Assembly (NCBI GenBank): GCA_018881555.1
Contig: JACAXG010000166.1
Location: 994,956 to 1,058,955, forward strand
Direction of reading: 5' to 3'
Source of the DNA: Amblyornis subalaris
Taxonomy: Eukaryota; Chordata; Aves; Passeriformes; Ptilonorhynchidae
DNA length: 64,000 bases
Numbering within the stretch: the stretch's first letter is position 1; the number at the start of each line of letters is the position of its first letter. Shown piece after piece: positions 1-11,093 of this stretch. Both the position numbers and the translations under genes were made by a program. The notes under the pieces were generated by a model. It searched no databases, was not told the DNA's origin, and worked only from the letters and a program-made list of their open reading frames with translations.

Positions 1-1595
1 GGTGGACCTCTGACACTTCTTGTAATTACATTCTTTTTTCCCCCCTAAATAATTNTCTTTTGACTAAAATGTATTTTTCTTTATTCCCCCTTTACTTATA
101 GGCTCCCCCNATAGGAAAGCATTATTGAGCAGTGAATCAACTGCAGACAGTGTAAGTAGTGAACTAAATAAACAGGAAAAATATGACCCCTGATGTAGCA
201 ACATTCTGTTTGAGAGTGTCTTCATGACACTGTCCAATGAAAATAAAAAATAAGTACAAACCTTCTACTTTAAACTAATTCAACTCATCTGCGACTGTAA
301 GTTTTCTTGCAAAGAAATTGAACTAATATTCATTACTGTAAAGCTGAGAGACAATTGAGCAGGTGTGAGTACTCCACAGAAATTTTTTTTTTCCTTCATG
401 CAGGAAACTGAAGAACTAACTCCAATCTGCACTGCACAGTTGCAACCACTGACCTCCTGGGCAGAACCGTGAGAATGAATCCTTTAAAAGAGCTAGTGAT
501 GCTGCTTTGCTCCAGCAGGTCATTAAAGCAAACACATTCCTGCTCTTCAGGCACTTGAGCAATCCCACTGAATGCTTATGCAAGCCTAAAGTTAGGATGT
601 GCATAAATACTCATCTTGAATTCACGTTACATCTGCTTTTTATTACACCAGAGGCAGTTTTAAGCTCCCTGTGCTAGAATTGGACCACGACAGAAAGACA
701 TTTAACTATTTTTATTTTTACTGTCAGCATTTAACTATTGCTATGATCATTTTGTTCCTCCTGAGTAAAATAACAATAAGCTTTAGCCATCAGGTACCAG
801 CCACTAGAATCTCAAGTACCAGAACCCACTCCAAGAGGCATTTCTATTTTTCAGCATCCTTGTTCTGATCTTGAGCTATGAAGCAATCTAACATTCTCCA
901 GAAAGAAAGTGATATTTTCTGTTATTATTGTACTAGCAGGTTCTGTTCTCCAGGTGAAGGGATTGCATTTCACTCTAAAACTCCTTGACCTTCATTAGTG
1001 CTTCAGGGAGCTTGAAAGCCAGATGGAGTAACAAAAAATTCAATAAAATACACTAGTTCATATCTTTCTGGTTTTCTGAAACAACAGGGAAAATAATAGC
1101 CATCAGGTTTAAAGATTAATTTGAAATGAAATGCTTGCAGGCAACTAGATATGATAATTTNATTAAATCATATACTGCTTGTTTTTAAAAGGGACATAAA
1201 ATCTTATAATTAAGTCAACTTCTAGATCATATTTTAAGTTATATTGTTTTAATTAATCTATTTTAAAAGAAGTTTGCAAATAACCAAGGCAGCCATTAGA
1301 TATTGCAATTTAATCAGCACTTAATTTTGACATTTTAAAAAAAAGTAGAGGAAGGCTTAAAATAAGATTTTTAGTCATTCATAGACCAATAAAATATCTC
1401 TGTGTACTACAGATATTGTTCAGATCATGAAGGTTTCCATACCTAAAAAGCTACCTACCTGCTGTATTTTGTTANACTAAGTCTCAGGACCTTCACATAG
1501 TTTATGTGCCACATAAATATACTGAAAAAAATACGTTTTATATGCATAGATAGAATAATGCACCTGGAATGGGTGAGTAAAGCCCTGGATGATTG
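1..1595. other. AT-rich stretch, no gene assigned
   Basis: Probable intronic or intergenic DNA. The only structure of note is a plus-strand exon-like segment at 102-151, discussed among the rejected items. A good minus-strand donor-like site (CAG followed by GTAGGT) sits near 1460, but I could not pair it with a convincing acceptor. No repeat family was recognised. Confidence 0.5.
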
Positions 1596-1596
1596 A

Positions 1597-1655
1597 AGTA
1601 TCATTGAAACATTAAGGCTGGAAAATACCTCCAGGATCATCACGTAATGTCTCTA
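1597..1655 (-). mobile_element. Degraded CR1 LINE 3'-end fragment
   Basis: The plus strand reads TCATTGAAACATTAAGGCTG and then GGAAAATACCTCCAGGATCATC. This matches the reverse complement of a CR1 3' end, and resembles the better-preserved copy at 30797 (AATCATTAAGGTTGG). The element therefore runs on the minus strand with its 3' end at the left. It is short and diverged, and the right-hand limit is uncertain. It may extend to about 1740. Confidence 0.6.
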
Positions 1656-1739
1656 CAAGCATTTTACCTCAGACTCCGCTCTGATATCCCTTTTCTACTC
1701 CTCCAGCACTTTANCTGGCATGTTATTAACTCAGTGGCA

Positions 1740-4700
1740 TAAAAATGACCATTTTTTGCCCTGGTTTTGAATGAATATTAAGACAGATCTGGAAATTATG
1801 ATGACAACTCAAAAGTGTTCCTTGACTTGATGAGGAAGAAGAGGAAGAGGACAATTTCCATCACTAGAAGCAAATCTCTCCAAACCCAAAGCTNAAACGC
1901 TTCCAGTAGTGTAATCCATATATAGGCACATACATACACACATGTATATATATGCTGGCAGGATCCAGAAACATATATTTATCAAAGTTGTAGTTTCTAC
2001 CTAGGAAATTTAAAATTTTTATTAGGCAATTCTGTAAACATCATCCACAGCATTTCAGATATCTGCTTTTCAGGGACACTCAAACACAAGGTACGTACAT
2101 AATTCTTTGAGGAGATTAATTACATTGTAAATTCTTGTACAGGTGTTTCCAGGACCACAACCACCCTACTTCTTGAAAAAAATTCCCATCCTATTACTTC
2201 AGTGGATCACCTGCCCTAAGGCCGTGCAACACAAGGCTTTCCAGGTCTTTCTAAAGAGAATATAGAGAGTTCCTGTGGCTACAATCCAAACCCACATGAG
2301 ACCCTTCATTTTGCCCCTAAACCCTATTTCCAAGTGGGATTACAGATTGTTTTACAGGAATCTTTTTATATCGCTACAGTCTGCTAATGCAAACAACCCA
2401 TTACACATTCCCTGCATCAAAAGGCATAACCTTCACTAAGAGTTCTTGGTTACATTTGAGTAACAAAAATTTTGGAAAACGCAGCATTTTTGTCTGACTT
2501 TGGGATGTCAAAACCAAACACACTGCTGTTGATTTGAAGCCATGTCAATAAAGAGAAAGATGTTAAGCACTTAAAACCCCTGTGTTAAAACGGGGATTTT
2601 AAAATACTTTTTCCAAGATCATCTAATGCATCTTTTCTATGCTAAGCTAGCCAAGTTCTTAATATTCAGAAATATACATTAACTCATGGCTTTTTTTAAC
2701 TATTTACCTAATTCTTCATGCTTCTACTTGGCTGCAACAGCTTTTTTAGAATTGTTGCGTGCTCAATAGCTCTGTTTTAGATATTTCTGTAAAGANCTGT
2801 GAGAAACATTTCACAGGGTAGTGCACAGAAGTCCAGGTTTTAATTTGGAATTCTAAAGAACATGCTCTTTAAGTTCTTTAAACTTTCTTGAGGCTATTTA
2901 GGGCTCAAACTGTAGCTCTTCTTTAACAAGTACAAAGANGTGTTTTCCGGGGAGGTATCAGAATGGAAAAATGTTGTGCAAAATTCATAATTCGTACTAA
3001 ATTTACAATTTAATCTGCATTTTCACTTTTGTTCAGGTTAGGAGAATTTGCATGTAAAAAAAGAATGTTGAAAGAACAGCAGAAAAGGTCTTTGATTTTT
3101 ATGCTTATTGGGGGAACGAGAGCACCCAATTAAAAAAACAGATACCTATATATGTGTATGTATAAATATGGTAAACTTGCAAAAGTAGTGATTTATAAAG
3201 ACCCACATTCTATCAACTTCTACATAAAACTCGATAAAGGCAAGATCACTCCTTGTTCCTTCCTCTAACTTTGACATTAATTATTTTTTATTATTGGTCT
3301 GGTTAGATATTGTAGTGTTTGCATGCAGAATAGCAGAAATTTGCATACAAATAAAAGCTGTGTAGTCATATTTTATTCTAATTTCCCATACATGTCCCTA
3401 AACAGCCCAGGAAATATAAATTACAGTATCATTTAGCTAACAATCTATGATGGCTACGTGTAATAACATAACCTGCCCAGGATTTAATTAAGCAAGTTCA
3501 GAACATGGAAATTAGAAGTAAAGAGCCACTGGAGAAGAATAAATTTAAAGAGTTGCCCTCCATTTTTAAGCTTTTATGATTTTATTACCTTTACTAAGAA
3601 TGAGGGAAAAATACAAACAGAGAGGATAAACACTTACTGTTTATCTTAATTTTTTCTTTCCAAGGCAAAGAAAAAAAAAGACTTTGTTCTATGTGTCCCA
3701 CCCTCTTTAGTATTTTTGGAGAGGTGTTGAATTTGCATTCCACCAATGGCATGGATAAAATCTGTCTAGAAAGAATAATGTTAAAATTCTCCTTCTGCTC
3801 CCTCCAAGCAAGTGGTGACTGGGTATGGACAGATAGAGCACAATGATGCCATCTGACAGTGCATGAGGTTCTACAGACTGTAAACATCACAAAATTGAGA
3901 CTGTACATGTGGGATAATCTCTTCTTCTCACATTTATATAGCACAAGATCAGCAGAAAAGTTCCCTTTAACAGTAAACATTGTGTTTTTCAGTGTCTGTA
4001 TTCCATTTATCTGTGTAAAACAGCTAAATGAAAACTAACTTTAAAAAGGAACAACCATATATCCCTTTATTAGAGTAAACCCCATGTTATCTCAGGTCTG
4101 AAATTGCCAACAAATAAATCTTTTGTTCTGATTTTACATGGGATGGTTTTGATGTTTATGATGTTGGATCACAGGTGACACAGCAAGATCTACCTCTAAT
4201 GTGTCTCACAGCAAGACACCTTTTTTGCAAACTCAGAGGTAAAAATGAAAGANAACAATTTTACCTATTATATCACATTTTTTTAAAAACTATACTGTCT
4301 CTTTTTTTAAAAAAAAAACCTAACAATCTTTACACTCACTGCATTTAATTAGCTTCTCTTACCAGTTGCCATTTCATTTGCTTTATCCAATTCTTTATTT
4401 GCTGGGGTTTTTAAATTATGTNGGCTTTGGTTTGGTTCCCCACCATCAGACCCACCCCACTGTATTTTAATCTTGTGGGGTAATATTCCTTTAAGTCTTA
4501 TAGAAGTAAGTGATCTAGGAGAACCTACTTTGAAATTCCTCTCACACAGCTAGAACTCCTTGTCTGTGATGTTAGAGATACTTAATTCCTTTCCACTCTT
4601 AGATCAGCTGTCATGAGTTTATGTACCTACTACAACTTGAGGTACTTGAGGTGAGGTAGATCAAGACTCCTCTTCATGGGATTTTGCTACAGCAGAAAAA

Positions 4701-7350
4701 AAAATTNATTTTTTTTTTTAATGATTAGTTTCTGTCAATCATTTTGACAGTGAACCTTTCTTAATGCATCACAACAAAACAAAACTCAGGAATGATTTCC
4801 CAAAACAGGACATGTTGGCTTGTTGGGGTTTTTCCCAGTTCACTAAGTTAGATGGCTCCTGTTTTGAGGTTACTAAAAGGACAAAAGACTTTCTTGGAAC
4901 TTACACCTAGGAAAAGATTCTGCAGTGATTTTCATGGAATTTAATAGTATTTCTCTTCTGAATCCTGATAAAAAAGGAACTGTCACTGTTGTTCAGATCA
5001 TCAAAATGAAAGTAAAGAGGAAACAGTTTGTGTGTGTAAGAAAACACGTAAAACTACCACCGAGAAAGTAAATTAGCTTTCACAGCTCCAGATTAATAAC
5101 CAGAGATCAAGCACTCCATAGGTTTGCGAACTTTGTTTGTGTGACACCTTGTGGGCCTTCTAAATGTTGGTTTTCAGCTGGTACTCTGTTACAAGATTTA
5201 TTTGTTTTTAATCTGTATTGCTAGGGGGCTTTGCAATTGGGAGGACAGCCTTCCTCTCTGGTACTTTCAGAGTCTATTTCAACAGCTCTGGGGTGCCCCT
5301 CCCCACACACTGGTTTCTAGGTGCAGATGAATCATCTACAACATGTAGGCCTTTANTAAGTGCAAATGCAGTGGGATTATAGATTGTATATCTGTTAATT
5401 TCTCAATATATCGGCTTCAGACTGAGCCTTTTGAATGGCTAATAATTCATACAACAAATAAAGTGGCTTTATCATATAAATCAGTCGGCCCTTTTTTACA
5501 TTCAGAAAACAATTATGATGGCAAATACTGCCCATCAGGCTGAGACTGGCGCAGGGGATGAAATGTTATGTGGATTTACAGAGTGCGGACAGTGTAANTG
5601 TTCCAAGAACTTACATCAGGCCCAAGGTTTCCCTGATAAGACTGTAAAATGATGAAACAATCCAGAACAAGTAGTTGCNATCAAATAATTTGTAAAAGGG
5701 TTTACAAATCCCTTGAGGCCTATTTTACAAATTGGCTTTAAAATTTTTGTTCTGTATCTTCTTTATTTCCTATCCCATGTTCCATCTCTATAGTACAATA
5801 ACACAAGAGTCTTCTCCTAGACAGTATTTCTGATGAGAGGAGGAGATAAAGCTATCTGAAGAAAAAATTAAAAAAAAAAAAAAAATCTTTCAAACTTTAA
5901 GAATCTGCATTCNTTTTTCCACAAACAAACTAAAAAGGCTTAAAAAAAAAAATGCAGAATAGTAAATCTCATAAGAATCTAGAAAGAGATATTTAGATGG
6001 CCATAAACAGCATACCAATATTGCAGTATTTATATGGAAAGTTCTTTCTGGTATTCTCTGCAATTCATGAATTTCCTTTGCTATAAGAAAAGATCTTCAT
6101 TGTCACTCATTATTTTGAAAAAATCAGAAATACTGCAATTGAAGGAGCATATAAAATTGTCTCGGACTACTTTGCATTTTCATCATTTCAATTTTGCTCC
6201 ACAAAGGGAAAAAAAATCCCATCATTTATTTAAACCCTTCAGCACCTGTTTATTGAGCTAGAACTTAGTATAACAATTGTCTTCTGATCCACTTGGAATT
6301 TCAGTGCATGTCTTAAAGAAAATATATGAATAGGACACCTGGCACTTTAGAGATGCTGATTTAATTTAATTCCTTAAGTTCAATTTTTGTCTGGATCAAA
6401 ACAATCTGATACTTCCAACAGAAGCAGTAAGGAGCTCAAAGAATTTTTTATTTACTTTAGATATAAAAACGTATGTTTAGTTCATAAGAATATTTCCATA
6501 TTTATAGCCTTTCTTTCTATGCGTTCTTAAAAGGAAATAATCTCAATAATTCTACTGAAACNTAAAGGAAAAAAAATATATTTCTTCTACCATAGTTTAG
6601 CTTAAATAGCAGAAGTGCTAACGTTAGGGTTTATAATCCAAGGCAGAGTTGCAAACTAACAAACTGCATTATCCAAAATTCTGGTTTTCCCTGTTACAAA
6701 CACAGATAGTGCTTCTGGGTTGTTCCTTTCCCCCCACCCCTATTCAACACCACCTTTGAAAGCAGGAAAGGTACCCTCAGGGCACACTGCAGAGCACAGA
6801 CTGAACTCAGTATTCTGCATACCTCCAGTTCCTTTCCAAGCACCAAATTCACTCAGGTTTCATGCTCACCCTAATCACAACAGAAATAATCCTATTTGCA
6901 TTGTTATTTTCCATTACTTAATAATAAATGTCTCATTCCATAACTGAAGCAGGACTCTATTGATTCCCTGGTTGTTTTGTTATTTGTGGGACACTTCACT
7001 NAAAGCACTAAATTGTATTTATAGAGTTCATACAGCTTTATTATTTGTGCATTTTGTGACTTACATGAAATTAAATCAAAGATGTTCCCAGACAAGCAGG
7101 AACCACTAGTTTGGGTAAAAGCAGCTAATGCTCACCAGAAAGGCAGTGGACCAAGAGCACATGCAGACTTCTTTCACCAACAAGGCTCTACCCACTGCTC
7201 ACAACACAGCCCTTCCCTTCCATCTCTCAATTTGTCTTACGGCTAGAGCAGGTAAGTGCTCCCGAAGTTAAGGATAAGGCAGTATTGGGAAATACCAGGG
7301 AAGCAGCCTATGCTGATATCAAAAAGCTACTAAAAGGTTGACTGGAGCTT
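1740..7350. other. AT-rich stretch, no confirmed gene
   Basis: About 5.6 kb with no confident exon. It holds poly-A/T tracts (4690-4720, 5867-5886) and a small inverted repeat at 4732-4750 (CTGTCAA, 5-nt loop, TTGACAG). The AT-rich block at 5370-5580 contains TAATTC- and CAATTATG-type motifs. A short minus-strand segment near 4341-4391 reads NKELDKANEMATGKRS then stop in one frame. Its acceptor is weak and its phase does not follow directly from the 8.1 kb exon, so it is not called. Confidence 0.4.
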
Positions 7351-7351
7351 T

Positions 7352-7456
7352 AAGCAACCTGGTCTAGTGAGAAGTGTCCGTGTCCACAGCAGGGGCTTGA
7401 AATGGCATGAGCTTTGAAGTCCCTTCCAACCCAAACCTCTCCATGATTCTATAACA
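7352..7456 (+). mobile_element. CR1 LINE 3'-end fragment, plus orientation
   Basis: The stretch reads AACCTGGTCTAGTGAGAAG, then a GTGTCC..CAGCAGGGG block, then GTCCCTTCCAACCCAAACC, and ends in CATGATTCTAT. This is the CR1 3' terminus in forward orientation with the ATTCTAT-type tail at the right. It is severely 5'-truncated and is the only main CR1 copy on the plus strand. Confidence 0.8.
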
Positions 7457-8103
7457 GAGCACTGCAACTGCAGCCTTGGGCAGGAAGAGGACAGAGCAAG
7501 CCTCACATTTAGCTGCTCTTGCCACCTAATGTGGAGAGGAACTGCAAGTTTCAGAAAAGCAGGGACATTGGTTTGGGAAGTGAATGGTTTAAACAAGACA
7601 GATGCTAGGGAGATACAGGATGTGACTCAAAATGCATAATGTCTAACAAGCAGGTGTAGACATAAGTGCTACAAGAGCCCTGACCCTCACTTGGGCAACA
7701 CAGGGCCGTGTTTTAGAAATTCAAGACTGTTAAAAATAAGTGATCAACTACCATTACTTTCTGCAGCTTGTCTTGCTGGAATATCTCAGCCACGCTGATA
7801 TCTTGCCTGCATGTGAACTTCCACATCCCCAAATCAGGTGTGCTGAGAACAGAACTGTTTATACCCCTTGCTCAGGATGACTGAGTTGCTCAGGACCTGT
7901 ATATTTGCTCTTTCGCTTCATACTTTCAATAAAAAGGGAAGGAAGGGAGAATATTGTTCTCAAAATCTTATAGTGACAAGAAGTGCCACATAGTGACCAA
8001 ACGCGTTCGCTTAAATGACTTCCCCATCTCCAACAGGGGGTGGAGAAGAAAAGAGTACAAGAAAAAACAGGACAGGATCTCCTTTCTTCCCTAATGCACT
8101 CAC

Positions 8104-8233
8104 CTTTTTTTTCTGGCTATCAGCAGTTACAGACTTGAACTTTATCAGTGCTGCCATGTAATATCTGTTTTCATATCGATGCTCTTCACGGGGAATCACA
8201 ACTGCTCGGATCCATTCTGTAAATCCCATGTTC
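8104..8233 (-). CDS. Internal coding exon of an unidentified gene (130 nt)
   Basis: Best single exon in the left half of the window. On the minus strand a pyrimidine-rich acceptor (CTCTATTCCTTACTAG) precedes it, and an AAG/GTGAGTGC donor follows. Two frames hit stops. The third is open for 43 codons after one leading base and ends exactly on a codon boundary, so the upstream exon must supply two bases. The product contains TEWIRAVVIPREEHRYENRY and then MAALIKFKSVTADSQ, ending in three lysines. It is mixed charged and hydrophobic, with no signal peptide or membrane segment. Three CpGs fall inside the exon, which contrasts with the CpG-poor flanks. I do not recognise the family. It probably belongs to the same minus-strand gene as the exons at 55.0 and 61.3 kb. 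That link is inferred only from strand and quality. Confidence 0.65.
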
Positions 8234-10708
8234 CTAGTAAGGAATAGAGATTTGGTTTGGCTCAGATGACAGCAATCAAGGGGTTTTCAGCAGAAAGATC
8301 TGACCCTGTCTTTGTTAACATAAACCAGCAATAATCCAGTAATCTGACACACCAAGATGTATTTCATATATCAAGAGCTAAATACCTTCATTTCTGCTGC
8401 CTGCTGAAATCCCAGAGCCTGAACCCGAGGTGAAATCTTGGTTGTACTGAATTTAATAACATTACTCCCATTGACTTCAGTGGCTCCAGGTTTTCACTCC
8501 CTAAAGCCACAGGGATTTTAAAACACTTTTTGGCATACAGAGAAAAGCAAAAAAAACTTAATTNATTTGGCTTTTCTTTTACAGTAATTCTGGGCACAGT
8601 TCTATATATATTTTCTTAGAATCAATTATAGTCTCCTCTACTTCCCTTGACTATTGACTATTATGTGATTGATGCATTATTTCAAGTAATATATAAAGTC
8701 TTATACCTATTTATTGACAACATGCTAAGTTAGGTACCTTTTAGGCAATTCTCCAGCTTGAAAGACCAAGTGCTAACAGTGAACTCCAGACATCTCAATA
8801 CCACAGGCTGCTATCATTTTGAACATAAATGTACATATTAATCAGCTAATCACTAATCCCCGAAACCTCTAACTGCAATATTGGCAGATCTTCTTAAAAA
8901 CTCTTTCCAAGCTTGCATGCCTGTTGTTGCATTCGCTTAAGGAATCATCTGTCACATAAATGGCTAGTTAGTGAAATGAACTAATTAACAGAGAATTTAA
9001 ATGGAGAAATAAATCTCAAGCTCAAGACTATTGAACTGTTGTCATCCTTTCCCAACCAAAGCCACCAGAAAGGCTTACACTTAAGAAATACTGCTGCATT
9101 TTGAAAGCCTTTTACACATGTGAAACATGTACTATTTAATCCCTATTCTGTTATACCATGCTGAACAACCATTACATTTATTATATTAAAATACATGTAG
9201 TACAGTACAAAATGCAGCTGCCCTGGTCTGAGCCCCCTTTTTCTATTGCTTCCTACTTGAAACCCTTGATTTGCTTTTTAAGATCATTTTAAGAACTATT
9301 CTTGTGCATGCTTTGAACTATTTTATTAATTNATTATTGATCTGTACCTGTGGGATTTACAGATCTTTAGATCCCTGTTTAATTTCTGTTAATGTTTGTT
9401 CCAACTCTCCTGTGATATCCAGTAGGTATATACATATTTTGAACTCCCTCAATATTTTGACTGGTAATGTTTTGTGGAAAACTTGGAATCAGATTAACAT
9501 TTTAAGATAAAACTAGCAGTGCAATTGCCTCCCTTTCCTTTCATGTTAATAAATCAGAGTATCTTGTTGAAAGCAGTAGGAAACAGATGGACACTCTGTC
9601 AAAGTGTGAAGCTCAGTGATTTGGGTGATAACATATGTGTATGCATGTATATATATAATCTAGATATAACTGAATAACAACATTTTCAACCTCTAATACT
9701 CCAATTTCTTTATATAGTAATCACTATTTTTTTTATTTTCTACACATAAAAACCACAGACTTATTGGAGGAAAAAGATGACTGAGAGGATCACACAGTAG
9801 GCTTGTGGCAGAACCCAGAACTCAACATTTTTCCCCCAAGTTTCAATTCAAACCTCTGTGAACTGGAAACTCAGGGAAGAACATGATGTTCCTGTTGAGC
9901 ACTGGAACTGAAAATACACACGCACACACATACACAAATTCTATAAAAGAGTAAATGATAAATTTATGTTCTTAGACCTCAGCAGTTTATCTCTGATTTA
10001 CCTCATAGTGCATCAAACGTTAATGGTGTTTTAACTGGCGTGATGTGGGAGTTACAATAACAATACCCAGCATTTAGCTTGCTAATGGCTTCTTAATTAC
10101 AAAAGGGTATTAAGGCTTCATGGGAGGCTGCACCCTAATGCTCATGGCCCCTTTCATCCCACTTGAGCATTTCAGTATTAATGATTGTTTTAATCTCGCC
10201 ATCATTTTGTCCAGCTCTTTCTTTGATAATTCTTTGGTTCCTTATTTTGAGTATCTCAGTTACAGTATTGATATTCATACTAATCAGTCTCTTCTGGCAT
10301 CTGCAGTGTCAGCTTGGAGCTGATTCAGGAAAAGCCACAAAATCATAACACTACTGTTTCTGTAATTTTCTGCTATTTAGGATGCATGTAACTCAACTTC
10401 TGAGCTTTTAAATATACATCTGTAAGGCCTCTTGCTGTCATTTTGAGGGANAAATATAAATCTCAAACCACATTTGTGTTCGTGATATACAAACAAGTCT
10501 GTTTCCTCCCATGAACTTACAGTATTTCTTCTTCATAACAGTGATAAAACTTCAAAGTTCAAAAGAATAAAAGGGCGATATTGGTTCCTCTGATTTAATA
10601 TCTTGTATCTATCCAGTTTGCTTTGTGGACCACTATCATCTGATACAGATATCATTATTAAAACATCACATCCAGCTTAGTCTCTCTCAATCTCTCCTTT
10701 TTTCATGA
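8234..10708. other. Presumed intron, no gene assigned
   Basis: AT-rich sequence with homeobox-like TAATTA/CTAATTAAC motifs near 8960-8990 and 10090, and a short impure CA tract at 9916-9937. A 29-nt minus-strand segment at 10521-10549 has an acceptor and donor. It is too short to support without other data. Confidence 0.4.
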
Positions 10709-11093
10709 TCATAGAATGGTTTGGGTTGGAAGGGACCTTAAAGATCACTTAGTCCCAACCCCCCTGCTGTGGACAGGAACACCTTCCACTAGACCAGCTC
10801 CAAGACTGGTCACCCTGGCTTTGAACACTTCCAGGGATGGGGAAGCCACAGCTTCTCTGGGAAACCTGTGCCAGGGCCTCACCACCCNCACAGCCAAGAA
10901 TTTCTTCCTAATACCTGATCTAAATCTACTCTCTTTCAGTTTAAAACCCTTCCCCCCTTGTCCTGGTCCTCCAGGCCCTTATCCAGAGCCCTTCTCCAGC
11001 TCTCTTGGATCTCCTTTAGGTACTAGAANGTGCTCCAAGGTCTCCCCAGAGCCTTCTCTCCTTCAGGATCAACAACTCTAACTCTCAGCCTGT
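10709..11093 (-). mobile_element. CR1 LINE 3' region, about 385 bp
   Basis: The segment opens with TCATAGAATGGTTTGGGTTG and GGAAGGGACCTTAAAGATCA. It continues through the CR1 blocks GGGACAGGAACACCTTCCACTAGACC-like, TTGAACACTTCCAGGGATGG, AGCCAAGAATTTCTTCCTAAT and CCCTTGTCCTGGTCCT, and ends at AACTCTCAGCCTGT. The order is the reverse complement of a CR1 3' end, so the element is on the minus strand. It is 5'-truncated at the right and contains two N calls. Confidence 0.92.

Noticed and set aside
102..151. Plus-strand exon-like segment reading RKALLSSESTADS after two leading bases
   Set aside because: It has an excellent acceptor and a good donor and is open in one frame, but it is only 50 nt and on the opposite strand to the supported exons. 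Worth a protein search, but not callable alone.
1466..1528. Minus-strand segment ending at a CAG/GTAGGT donor near a CR1 fragment
   Set aside because: The encoded peptide (FMWHINYVKVLRLS) is unconvincing and the phase does not fit the neighbouring candidates.
3594..3980. Minus-strand ORF of 128 codons
   Set aside because: No domain, no splice context, AT-rich codon content. Judged a chance ORF.
7204..7245. Plus-strand 42-nt segment (PFPSISQFVLRLEQ) with a perfect CAG/GTAAGT donor
   Set aside because: Opposite strand to the supported gene and too short. Pseudo-exons with such signals recur every few kb.
10716..11081. Plus-strand ORF of 121 codons
   Set aside because: Lies entirely within the minus-strand CR1 3' region and is a repeat-derived antisense frame.
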